Shown here piece after piece: positions 1 through 6,508 of a stretch of DNA of 13,806 nucleotides. Numbering within the stretch: the stretch's first letter is position 1; each line of letters opens with the position of its first letter. Source of the DNA: JBKGYG01 sp046546235 (GTDB lineage Bacteria > Bacillota > Clostridia > Lachnospirales > DSM-24629); contig JBKGYG010000047.1 of NCBI GenBank assembly GCA_046546235.1, positions 1-13,806 on the forward strand, given 5' to 3'. A model generated the notes under the pieces. The model was given only the letters and a program-made list of their open reading frames with translations, ran no database searches and was not told the DNA's origin. The position numbers were made by a program, and so were the translations under genes.

Positions 1-7
1 TGCGAAC

Positions 8-24
8 GTGGCGAAGCCACTTTT
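8..24 (+). terminator. Short GC hairpin followed by T-run
   Basis: GTGGC (8-12) and GCCAC (16-20) form a 5-bp stem closed by a GAA triloop, followed by TTTT. It could be the terminator of a gene left of the window or part of a palindromic intergenic repeat. The stem is short and the T-run is only four bases, so the call is weak. Confidence 0.3.
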
Positions 25-101
25 GTCCTTAATTAGGAAAGTGCTATTATTTAGAACATCTGGACTTAAAACATGTATCAACTGTACAACACACCAATTT
101 T

Positions 102-135
102 TTGTAGGGGCGTATCACGATGCGCCATTTTTTAT
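102..135 (+). repeat. GTAGGGGCG-type hairpin element, terminator-like
   Basis: GGCGTAT (109-115) pairs with ATGCGCC (120-126) around a CACG loop, with one G-U pair. The arm is preceded by a T-run plus GTAGG and followed by ATTTTTTAT. This GC-rich island in AT-rich spacer resembles short palindromic repeats beginning GTAGGGGCG that I recall from clostridial intergenic regions. The trailing T-run means it could also stop transcription from the left. The repeat assignment rests on memory of the pattern, because only one copy is present here. Confidence 0.45.
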
Positions 136-157
136 ATAATTGATTTAACATATGTAT

Positions 158-240
158 TAATTTTTTCTAATAGAATATTTAAAAACCTCTTTATTTGTAT
201 ATATATATTCCTCTACTATGTCTACAGTCTAGAAAAATAT
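158..240. repeat. Degenerate intergenic repeat, copy A
   Basis: This stretch aligns by eye with 4281-4376 beyond the SLH gene. Shared blocks are TAATTTTTTCTAAT, TTTAAAAA, CTCTT, ATTTGTATATAT, CTCTACTA and TGTCTACA (here at 219-226). Copy B has an extra ~18 bp between CTCTACTA and TGTCTACA. The two copies are in direct orientation and bracket the SLH gene. Each lies shortly downstream of a hairpin element. Part of the similarity may come from shared AT-richness, but the block order is conserved. Confidence 0.55.
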
Positions 241-275
241 GTCCAATTGTATAGCCTTAATTGCTAAGAGTATTA

Positions 276-427
276 GAGCATGTTTAATAAAAAAATATTA
301 ATGGTTAAAAAAATTTTAAAAATCATTGTAAATAATTGGCAATAATGGGAATAATATATATGGTTAATAATTATAAAGCATGAAGAGGTGCAAATAAAAG
401 ATGTAATCTCTAAATAAAAGCATGCTC
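276..427. mobile_element. Possible MITE-like element upstream of the SLH gene
   Basis: GAGCATG (276-282) and CATGCTC (421-427) are perfect inverted ends of a 152-bp AT-rich stretch. The complementarity continues outward through TATTA/TAATA, giving a 12-bp perfect inverted repeat (271-282 and 421-432), and inward with gaps. TA lies directly outside both ends, which would fit a TA target duplication. There is no coding capacity. It ends 20 bp before the SLH start codon and contains that gene's best promoter candidate. Alternatives are a decayed insertion-sequence remnant or a chance palindrome. Multi-copy status cannot be judged from one window. Confidence 0.4.
336..364 (+). promoter_or_regulatory. 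Candidate sigma-A promoter for the SLH gene
   Basis: TTGGCA (336-341) matches the -35 consensus at five of six positions. It is followed after 17 bp by TATGGT (359-364), four of six. The start of transcription would be near 371, leaving a leader of about 75 nt. The site lies inside the inverted-repeat-bounded stretch 276-427. The AT-rich context offers other -10-like hexamers nearby. Confidence 0.4.
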
Positions 428-447
428 TAATAGCGAGGAGGAAAAAA

Positions 448-3400
448 ATGAGGAAAAAATTTAAGAAAGTACTTTCAGTGCTTTGTACTTTTATGCTAGT
501 TATTATTGCTTTGTTTAACACAAAGATGACAGTTAATGCCGCAGATTCAAGCAAGTATATTGAAAACTTCAATGAAGACAAAGAAAAATATCCAGATATT
601 GATGTAGAAAACAGAGGTAAATTAAATGTAAAACATTATGATGTTAGCATTGATTTAGGTGATACTTTGCCTGATGAAAGACATGAACTTTTTGGTGCAG
701 AAGCTTACACAGATTTTATACTGCAAAATGCTGAAAATGGTGATTTTGCTAAAGACTCAACAGGAGCCTTATATTTTGATTATAATTGGGATGAAGATGG
801 TAGCAACCCTGCATTTCAGAATACGATTTGCATTTGGGGATATCTTGTTCCAGAAGAATCTGGCAAATATGAGCTTGATATAAGAAGTGATGATGGTTCA
901 TATGGGGAAATCATTATAAATAATAAGACTAAAGTCTTTACTAATGATTGGCAATATAAATCACCTAGTAGGGACGAGGATAATAATAGAACTTTTAGGT
1001 TGGAAGAAGGGGAAATATATCCTATTTATATTGAATACTTTGAAAACAAACAATCAGAAGCTGCTTTTTCAATTCAGATGAAAGAAAAGGGATTTATGGG
1101 AGGGATTTTCTCAAGTTTTGATGATGTGCCTTCAACTTGGTTCTATCCAACAACACTTGATAAGAGTTGGAGGCCAACCGTTGAAGCCCCAAGTATAAAT
1201 GCAGAACCAGATAATGATACAGAAGCAACAAATGTATTAGTAGAATTAACTAATAATGATGATCCAGAAAAAACATTCTTAGAATACAAAATAGGGGAAG
1301 ACGGTCCTTGGGAGACTTATAACTCAAGTTTTACAATTGACTATAATACTATTATTTACGGAAGAGCTATAAGCAATTTAGTATCTAATGCTTATTCAGA
1401 AGAAATATCATATAGTATTAACAATGTTATAGCTCCACCAGATAAGCCTACAATATTAACTCCAGAACGAGATATAATAACAAATGATGAAACTATTTTT
1501 GTAACAGGTATAAGCGATCCTAATCTAAGAATTGAATTATTAATTAAGGATGAAGAAGAAAATTATGTAGAAGAAGCAACAAATTCTGATGAAAACGGGG
1601 AGTGGGGGATACCTGTTAATTGTGATAATCTCTTAGATGGAGAGATAGAAATTAATGCAATAGCCAGAAATGATTTGGAGAGTTGCTCTGAACCTGATAA
1701 AGTTATAATTATAAAAGACACTATCAGTCCAACATCGCCAGAGATAACAGTCGATCCAGAGAGTTTAACAAATGAAAATGTTATAGTAACAATAACAGAT
1801 ACAAACACACCAAATGAAAATATAATTTACAAAGAGGATAATGGAGAATGGATCGATTATACAGGAGCATTTGAAGTAAGTGAAAATACAAATATTACTG
1901 CTAAAGCAATAGATAATGCAGGAAATGAATCAGAAGAAGTGATTAGAGAAATTAGTAATATTGATACTGATCCGCCAGATAAGCCGGTTATAACTAATCC
2001 AATGCCTGAAAGCATAATAAATTCAGATGAATTAACTGTTACTGGGAGGGGGGAAGTTAGTTCAATAATAAATATAAGCATTAAAAATATATCTGGGTCA
2101 ACTATAAGTCAAACTATAAATAAAGAAGACAATGACGGTAATTGGAGCTATACATTTAACACTAGCACATTAGATGACGGTAAATTATTTATTGCAGCTA
2201 GTGCCAGAGATGAAATAGGGAATGAATCAGATGAAGACATTATAACTATTTATAAAGATACAACCCCACCAAGTAGTCCAGTTATAGATATAGATCCTGA
2301 AGAATTAACAAATAGCTCAGTAAGAGTTGAAATAATAGGAACGGATGATCAGGGAGATACAATCTTCTACAAAGTAAATAACGAAGGATGGCAAGAGTAT
2401 ACAGAGTCATTTATAGTTGAAGAAAATGTAATAATAAAGGCAAAGACTGTAGATAATGCAGGAAATGAATCGGAGATAGCTACAAAAGATATTACTAATA
2501 TAGATAGGGAAGGACCAGAAAGACCAGTTATCCAATCACCATACTCCGAAGAGATAATAAATGATAATACTATTACAGTAAGCGGAACAGGGGAACCTGA
2601 AGCTTATGTAGAAATTATGATTATAGATTCAGTAGAACACAATGTAGATGGATATGATTTTGTAAATGAAGAAGGCAATTGGAGTGTAGACATTGATATA
2701 TCAGAATTATTAGAAGGGGAGCTATTTATATCTGCTTATTCATATGACGAATTAGAAAACATGTCAGAAGGTGATTCTGTTATTATCTACAAAGATATTA
2801 CACCCCCGGATACTCCGGAGATAACTATAGATCCAACAACAAGAACATCTGGCTCTGTAAAAGTTACTATAGAAGGAGAAACAGAAGAAGATACTATATT
2901 CTATAAAAAAGGTGAGAATGATGAATGGCAAACCTATGTAGAGCCTTTTAAAGTATCATCAAACACAACCATTTATGCAAAGGCAGTAGATAATGCAGAA
3001 AATGAATCAGAAGTAGTAGAAAAAGAGATTGAAAATATTAGAAAAGTGAACTCAGGACCAAGCACACCGCATAAACCATTTTACGAGGAAGAAACAGATC
3101 TATTATTAAAAGCTTATAGTAATAATAAACAAGTAAGAAGAGATGAAGAATTAGAAGTTAATTTAACTTTAGGCAATAAACAAGATACAGAGGCTAGAAA
3201 CATTAAAATAACATCAGAAATACCTGAGGGATTTTCCTTAACAAATGTAGAAGAATATAATTATACAGTGTCGGAGGGGATACTAACAATTACAGTTCCA
3301 AAACTTAATAAAAAAGAAAATCTTGATATTAAGATTATTTATACTGTAGATAGTGAAATTGATTCTATTACAAAAAGTGTTATAAATTATGAAATAGAAG

Positions 3401-4074
3401 AAAAAGATAATTATATTAATTTAGAAGATGATAAAGCAAAAGTTGTTCTATTGGTGTATCCTAACGATTTTGAAGGACTTCATAAAAAATATATAGAAGG
3501 GTTCCCAGATGAAGAATTCAAGCCGAATCAGAATTTGACGAGAGCAGAAATTTCAACTATGTTAGTAGAAGCATTAGAATTAGACATGAGTAAACTATCT
3601 GATACATTTGATAAAGAGTTAGAAGGACATTGGGCTAAAGATTATATTGGTTGTGTAGCAGAAGCAGGTATTGTTATTGGATATGAAGATGGAACTTTTA
3701 GACCAGATGAGCCTATAACTAGAGGTGAGTTAGCAACTATAATAGCTAAGGTTCTTAAATTGGAAGAAAAAATTAAAGAGAATAGCCATTTTATTGATAT
3801 AGATGCTCATTGGGCAAGAGGATATATAGATGCTATTTATTATTTTAGCATAATTAGTGGGTATGAAGATGATACGTTTAAACCTAATAATTATATACTG
3901 CGTTCTGAAGCTGTAGTAATGATAAATAAATTATTATTTAGAGGGCCATTAATGACAGAAGAAAGAATTTTTACTGACTGTATGCAAGATGATTGGTTCT
4001 TTGGAGATGTTATGGAAGCAGGGATAAATCATATCTACAAATATGATGGAGAAGTAGAAAAGCATATAAGATAA
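448..4074 (+). CDS. Secreted SLH-domain surface protein with PA14-like and Ig-like repeats
   Basis: This 1208-aa protein is likely exported and anchored to the cell wall. A basic N-terminus and hydrophobic stretch (about residues 1-31, ending VNA-A) form a Sec signal peptide. Residues ~80-215 resemble a PA14/fibro-slime domain (GYLVPEESGKYELDIRSDDG), often carbohydrate-binding. Residues ~248-326 are a chitobiase-C-like sandwich. Three tandem ~180-aa units (330-504, 509-685, 689-865) each pair a bacterial Ig-like module with a YK..GW..Y/AVDNAGNESE module. Residues ~883-1000 look like DUF11. SLH repeats fill ~1003-1165, with TRAE, TRGE and LRSE in place of the canonical TRAE, plus a degenerate tail. 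SLH domains bind pyruvylated secondary wall polysaccharide. GAGGAGG at 435-441 sits 6 bp before ATG. The gene is monocistronic, with a terminator right after the stop. No enzymatic domain is recognised, so adhesion or an S-layer-associated role is inferred. Confidence 0.85.
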   Translation: MRKKFKKVLSVLCTFMLVIIALFNTKMTVNAADSSKYIENFNEDKEKYPDIDVENRGKLNVKHYDVSIDLGDTLPDERHELFGAEAYTDFILQNAENGDFAKDSTGALYFDYNWDEDGSNPAFQNTICIWGYLVPEESGKYELDIRSDDGSYGEIIINNKTKVFTNDWQYKSPSRDEDNNRTFRLEEGEIYPIYIEYFENKQSEAAFSIQMKEKGFMGGIFSSFDDVPSTWFYPTTLDKSWRPTVEAPSINAEPDNDTEATNVLVELTNNDDPEKTFLEYKIGEDGPWETYNSSFTIDYNTIIYGRAISNLVSNAYSEEISYSINNVIAPPDKPTILTPERDIITNDETIFVTGISDPNLRIELLIKDEEENYVEEATNSDENGEWGIPVNCDNLLDGEIEINAIARNDLESCSEPDKVIIIKDTISPTSPEITVDPESLTNENVIVTITDTNTPNENIIYKEDNGEWIDYTGAFEVSENTNITAKAIDNAGNESEEVIREISNIDTDPPDKPVITNPMPESIINSDELTVTGRGEVSSIINISIKNISGSTISQTINKEDNDGNWSYTFNTSTLDDGKLFIAASARDEIGNESDEDIITIYKDTTPPSSPVIDIDPEELTNSSVRVEIIGTDDQGDTIFYKVNNEGWQEYTESFIVEENVIIKAKTVDNAGNESEIATKDITNIDREGPERPVIQSPYSEEIINDNTITVSGTGEPEAYVEIMIIDSVEHNVDGYDFVNEEGNWSVDIDISELLEGELFISAYSYDELENMSEGDSVIIYKDITPPDTPEITIDPTTRTSGSVKVTIEGETEEDTIFYKKGENDEWQTYVEPFKVSSNTTIYAKAVDNAENESEVVEKEIENIRKVNSGPSTPHKPFYEEETDLLLKAYSNNKQVRRDEELEVNLTLGNKQDTEARNIKITSEIPEGFSLTNVEEYNYTVSEGILTITVPKLNKKENLDIKIIYTVDSEIDSITKSVINYEIEEKDNYINLEDDKAKVVLLVYPNDFEGLHKKYIEGFPDEEFKPNQNLTRAEISTMLVEALELDMSKLSDTFDKELEGHWAKDYIGCVAEAGIVIGYEDGTFRPDEPITRGELATIIAKVLKLEEKIKENSHFIDIDAHWARGYIDAIYYFSIISGYEDDTFKPNNYILRSEAVVMINKLLFRGPLMTEERIFTDCMQDDWFFGDVMEAGINHIYKYDGEVEKHIR
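1435..3042 (+). repeat. Three tandem ~537-bp domain repeats in the SLH gene
   Basis: Protein units start at residues 330, 509 and 689, a spacing of 179-180 aa. Each unit begins with (D/E)KP or ERP plus a (V/I)I..P stretch, then INxx(E/T)(I/L)TVxG, then xxGEWxx/GNWSxx. It continues with YKDxxxPxxPxIxxDPxxxT, and ends with an I(F/I)YK..xxGEW..Y..xF segment followed by A.DNAxNESE. At DNA level the copies have diverged, although GATAATGCAGGAAATGAATC recurs almost exactly near the ends of units 1 and 2. This indicates old duplication rather than recent slippage. Confidence 0.8.
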
Positions 4075-4075
4075 T

Positions 4076-4106
4076 AAAAATGATAGGCCAAATAGGCCTA
4101 TCATTT
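4076..4106 (+). terminator. Rho-independent terminator of the SLH gene
   Basis: TGATAGGCC (4081-4089) and GGCCTATCA (4095-4103) form a perfect 9-bp stem with a 5-nt loop, flanked by AAAAA on the left and TTT on the right. It begins a few bases after the TAA stop and would also act in reverse. Confidence 0.85.
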
Positions 4107-4111
4107 CAGAT

Positions 4112-4146
4112 TGTCGACAAACTTAATTACAGGAATTTTCCGCAGA
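4112..4146 (+). repeat. TGTCKACA...AATTTTCCGYAGA module, copy 1
   Basis: TGTCGACA (4112-4119) is followed after 14 bp by AATTTTCCGCAGA (4134-4146). The same ordered pair, TGTCTACA (4357-4364) then AATTTTCCGTAGA (4385-4397), recurs 245 bp downstream. The first half alone (TGTCTACA, 219-226) also occurs upstream of the SLH gene. The two copies here bracket the long hairpin at 4203-4271. Confidence 0.5.
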
Positions 4147-4202
4147 AAAAAATATATACAAAACGTTCAATTAAATATTTGAAGAAAAACTAAGTTCGTT
4201 CC

Positions 4203-4271
4203 AATAGTTATTCCTAAACCTTGAGAACTCCCGTTGGTCAAACACTCAAGGTTCTTAACGGAATAACTATT
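4203..4271. repeat. Long intergenic stem-loop element
   Basis: AATAGTTATTCC (4203-4214) pairs perfectly with GGAATAACTATT (4260-4271). Inside, ACCTTGAG (4218-4225) pairs with CTCAAGGT (4245-4252), after an asymmetric internal loop in which TAA/TTA can also pair. The apical loop is about 19 nt (AACTCCCGTTGGTCAAACA). No T-run follows, so it is not a classic terminator. It resembles palindromic intergenic repeats with an AACTCNC...TCAAACA loop that I associate with clostridial genomes. A structured RNA is the alternative. Confidence 0.6.
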
Positions 4272-4280
4272 TCCACTCAC

Positions 4281-4376
4281 TAATTTTTTCTAATCAAATC
4301 TTTAAAAATCTCTTATTTGTATATATTTTTCTCTACTAGTATCTGATTAAATACTTTGTCTACAATCTAAAATAAT
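4281..4376. repeat. Degenerate intergenic repeat, copy B
   Basis: This is the counterpart of 158-240, in the same orientation, with an ~18-bp insertion before TGTCTACA. It starts 10 bp after the long hairpin and merges into the second AATTTTCCGYAGA module (to 4397), which copy A lacks. This suggests a composite intergenic element of which copy A is a shortened version. Confidence 0.5.
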
Positions 4377-4498
4377 AGTTTAGAAATTTTCCGTAGAGAA
4401 ATATGAGAACAGCTGAAACAATATAATTACATAGTTAAATTTTTTTAGGATAAAATAAGTAACTAAAGTTATAATCAAAGATTAATGCTTTTTGGCTA

Positions 4499-4527
4499 TT
4501 GATTAATTAGTAGATTTAAGTCATAAT
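4499..4527 (+). promoter_or_regulatory. Candidate promoter for the rhomboid gene
   Basis: TTGATT (4499-4504), a 17-bp spacer and CATAAT (4522-4527) give four-of-six and five-of-six matches. Transcription would start near 4534 with a leader of about 40 nt. An isolated TATAAT at 4470-4475 is a competing -10 but lacks a good -35. Confidence 0.4.
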
Positions 4528-4572
4528 AAACTATAAATAAGATTTAAAACTATCAATTAAGGTTGATGATAA

Positions 4573-5610
4573 ATGCAGATTTTTATGGACGGAATGGATG
4601 AATTACTAATACAGAATAATTATCAAAGAGTTCTTACTGATGCAGAACCTGTATCCATGTATGGAAAACCAAGGGATAGAGATTTATACCTGCTGAATTT
4701 AATTAATTTACAAGGTGATTTTAAAATTTCTTTAGAACAATATGAAATATATAAGGAAGTTACTAAAAAACAGTTTAAGGCTAAAGGGTTCGATAAAATT
4801 TACTTGTTAAATGTTTATATAAGTGATGAAATAGATGGTTTATATCAGGAATTATCTATAAAGACTCCAAATTACGATGATGATTTGGTAGATTTTCAAT
4901 GGATAGTACATTTAAAGCTTAGAGAATTATATATTCCAAAAGAACAACCAGATCAATTTCTTGAAGTGAACTCAATAATTGAAGCAGTATTACAAGATAA
5001 GGTTTACGAAGGTGTTTCTAATCTTATTATAAAACAGAGAAACTATTATGTTACAATGATTTTAATAGGATTCAATGTTTTGATATGGATTATGATGGAA
5101 ATGGTAAATTCTTCAACAAGTGGTAAAACACTTGTCGAATTTGGAGCTATATTTACACCTTATGTAAAAGAAAATCAAGAGTATTATCGTTTGTTTACAG
5201 CAATGTTTTTGCATAATGGGGGTTCCCACTTATTCTATAATATGTTTGCTTTATATCTATTTGGTAGTAGAATTGAAAAAGTAATTGGATCATTTAAATT
5301 TATAACTCTATATATTATTGCTGGTTTGGCAGGGAGTTTATTATCTATAATGACTAGTATAGGTGTTATTAAGATTGCCGCAGGTGCTTCAGGAGCAATT
5401 TATGGGTTGCAAGGAGCAGCATTGTTTGTTGTCATGAGAATACGAGGTTCTCTAGAAGGTATTTCTCTAGGACTATTATGGTTAATGACCATAGGAGGAT
5501 TAATTTCTGGATTTACTTCTAATAATATAGATAATATGGCTCATATAGGTGGATTAATAACGGGGTATTTTAGCATGTTTATTCTAGCTAAACGATTTAT
5601 TAATAAGTAA
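4573..5610 (+). CDS. Rhomboid family intramembrane serine protease
   Basis: This 345-aa membrane protease is predicted to cleave transmembrane segments within the bilayer. Residues 1-155 form a soluble, charged N-terminal domain of unknown role. Residues ~158-341 form the rhomboid core of about six helices. Catalytic features are visible: the HNGGSHLFYN loop (H219 and N223, oxyanion-hole positions), the GASGAIYG motif with nucleophile S273, and NMAHIGG with the catalytic base H324. The length fits clostridial rhomboids with a cytoplasmic extension; no TPR repeats as in GluP are visible. ATG 4573 has only a weak AAGG (4559-4562) 10 bp upstream, and in-frame ATG 4585 is possible. The gene appears to be alone in its transcription unit. 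The family assignment is secure; the substrate is unknown. Confidence 0.92.
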   Translation: MQIFMDGMDELLIQNNYQRVLTDAEPVSMYGKPRDRDLYLLNLINLQGDFKISLEQYEIYKEVTKKQFKAKGFDKIYLLNVYISDEIDGLYQELSIKTPNYDDDLVDFQWIVHLKLRELYIPKEQPDQFLEVNSIIEAVLQDKVYEGVSNLIIKQRNYYVTMILIGFNVLIWIMMEMVNSSTSGKTLVEFGAIFTPYVKENQEYYRLFTAMFLHNGGSHLFYNMFALYLFGSRIEKVIGSFKFITLYIIAGLAGSLLSIMTSIGVIKIAAGASGAIYGLQGAALFVVMRIRGSLEGISLGLLWLMTIGGLISGFTSNNIDNMAHIGGLITGYFSMFILAKRFINK

Positions 5611-5689
5611 AAGACATTAACTAATACATGTGCTTTCAAATACAAGTGTTGTGCAAGTTGAAGATTCTTAGGTGAATAAAAAAGCAGCT

Positions 5690-5743
5690 TAGAGTGAAAA
5701 ATAGTAAAATAGGGAAAAAGTTTAATCCCTAAACTTTACTCTA
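5690..5743 (+). promoter_or_regulatory. Leader with overlapping, mutually exclusive stems
   Basis: Just before the ribosome binding site of the 244-aa gene, TAGAGT (5690-5695) can pair with ACTCTA (5738-5743). Within that, TAGGG (5710-5714) pairs with CCCTA (5727-5731), while AAAGTTTA (5717-5724) pairs with TAAACTTT (5730-5737). The last two overlap at 5730-5731 and enclose each other's arms, so they cannot form together as simple nested stems. The arrangement could be an operator or an RNA switch, or simply low-complexity DNA. No T-run follows. Confidence 0.35.
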
Positions 5744-5756
5744 GGTGGTGTAAACA

Positions 5757-6491
5757 ATGATGCAAGAAACTAAGCAAACGGAAGAGATTAAAATATACGA
5801 AGCACTTATAAAATACTATGAATGCAAAGAACAACAAACAGAAGATTATAGATTAGCCTTTGATATTTTTAGTAAATACTGTAAAAATTATTATAATAGT
5901 TCCAATTTATCAGAAATGGATGAAGAACTTTTTAATAAATTTTTTCTTTACTATTTACCAAAATTAAAATTAACTTTTTCTGAAAAAAGGTTAAAAAGTA
6001 TTTTTGGACATATATATAAGATATTGGAAAGAGTTCAATTGCAACATAATATAGATTTAACAGCATTATACAGTTCAAGCTATTCTAATTTTGCAGATGA
6101 TACAGCAAGAATTATAGATTTAAGAAAAGAATTGTTAAAGAATACAAACTCACCAATACTTAGTTGGGACCCGTTGATTATAGATTTTAATTACTATAAA
6201 CAAAATGATAAAAAGCGTAGTTGGTTACCAAGAAAAGAAATCTATGAACAAGGATATTTTGAAATGGTGGATAAATTAGGCAACAACTATTTTTTATTAA
6301 AAAAAATTCAAAGCCAGAGTTGTTATATAAAGCTAAAACTAAATAAAGCCACTAATAGTCTATTAAGAAATAACGATATATTGCATATGCGATTAAAAAG
6401 AAGGATTTTTTCAACAGTTTGGGAAATAATTGAAGTAAAAGGATGTTATTTATCTGGGATAGATCAATATATAAATAAAGTCCACAATTAA
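5757..6491 (+). CDS. Hypothetical protein: helical N-terminus, beta-rich C-terminus
   Basis: I do not recognise this 244-aa protein. It has no signal peptide or membrane segment. Residues ~8-140 look all-helical and charged; ~35-95 (YCKNYY...DEELFNKFFLYYL...IYKILERV) recall the SAM-like core-binding fold of tyrosine recombinases, but no catalytic recombinase domain follows. Residues ~165-235 look like a small beta-barrel (GYFEMVDKLGNNYFLLKKI, then LRNNDILHMRLKRR, then WEIIEVKGCYL). GGTGG (5745-5749) lies 7 bp before ATG 5757, with a second ATG immediately after. The flavodoxin/SCP2 gene starts 17 bp after its stop with a strong ribosome binding site, so the two are probably co-transcribed and may act together. 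Function unknown. Confidence 0.75.
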   Translation: MMQETKQTEEIKIYEALIKYYECKEQQTEDYRLAFDIFSKYCKNYYNSSNLSEMDEELFNKFFLYYLPKLKLTFSEKRLKSIFGHIYKILERVQLQHNIDLTALYSSSYSNFADDTARIIDLRKELLKNTNSPILSWDPLIIDFNYYKQNDKKRSWLPRKEIYEQGYFEMVDKLGNNYFLLKKIQSQSCYIKLKLNKATNSLLRNNDILHMRLKRRIFSTVWEIIEVKGCYLSGIDQYINKVHN

Positions 6492-6508
6492 GAAAGGTGG
6501 GATATTAG

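Larger units (their letters stand above)
1..275. other. Non-coding intergenic stretch with hairpins and repeat
   Basis: No credible gene is seen here. The longest frame (73-267, +) has no ribosome binding site and encodes a low-complexity, Phe/Tyr/Ile-rich string typical of translated AT-rich spacer. The stretch holds two short hairpins (8-24 and 109-126) and one copy of a degenerate repeat (158-240) that recurs downstream of the SLH gene. Any gene upstream ends before the window. Confidence 0.7.
4107..4498. other. Non-coding intergenic region rich in repeats
   Basis: No gene is seen between the SLH terminator and the rhomboid promoter. The stretch contains two related modules (4112-4146 and 4357-4397), a long hairpin (4203-4271) and the second copy of the degenerate repeat (4281-4376). 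No riboswitch consensus was recognised on either strand. Confidence 0.65.

Noticed and set aside
73..267. 64-aa + strand open frame
   Set aside because: No ribosome binding site, low-complexity hydrophobic and aromatic composition, and overlap with the hairpin and degenerate repeat. It is best explained as open AT-rich spacer.
273..581. 102-aa - strand open frame upstream of and overlapping the SLH gene
   Set aside because: It is antisense to the SLH signal peptide and the promoter region, has no ribosome binding site, and shows no recognisable domain.
4107..4572. Possible known riboswitch or T-box in the long intergenic region
   Set aside because: No T-box, SAM, c-di-GMP or similar core motif was recognised; the structure seen is a simple long hairpin with no terminator partner.
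5757..6491. Tyrosine recombinase fragment
   Set aside because: The helical N-terminus recalls a core-binding fold, but the R...HxxR...Y catalytic domain is absent and the C-terminus is beta-rich.
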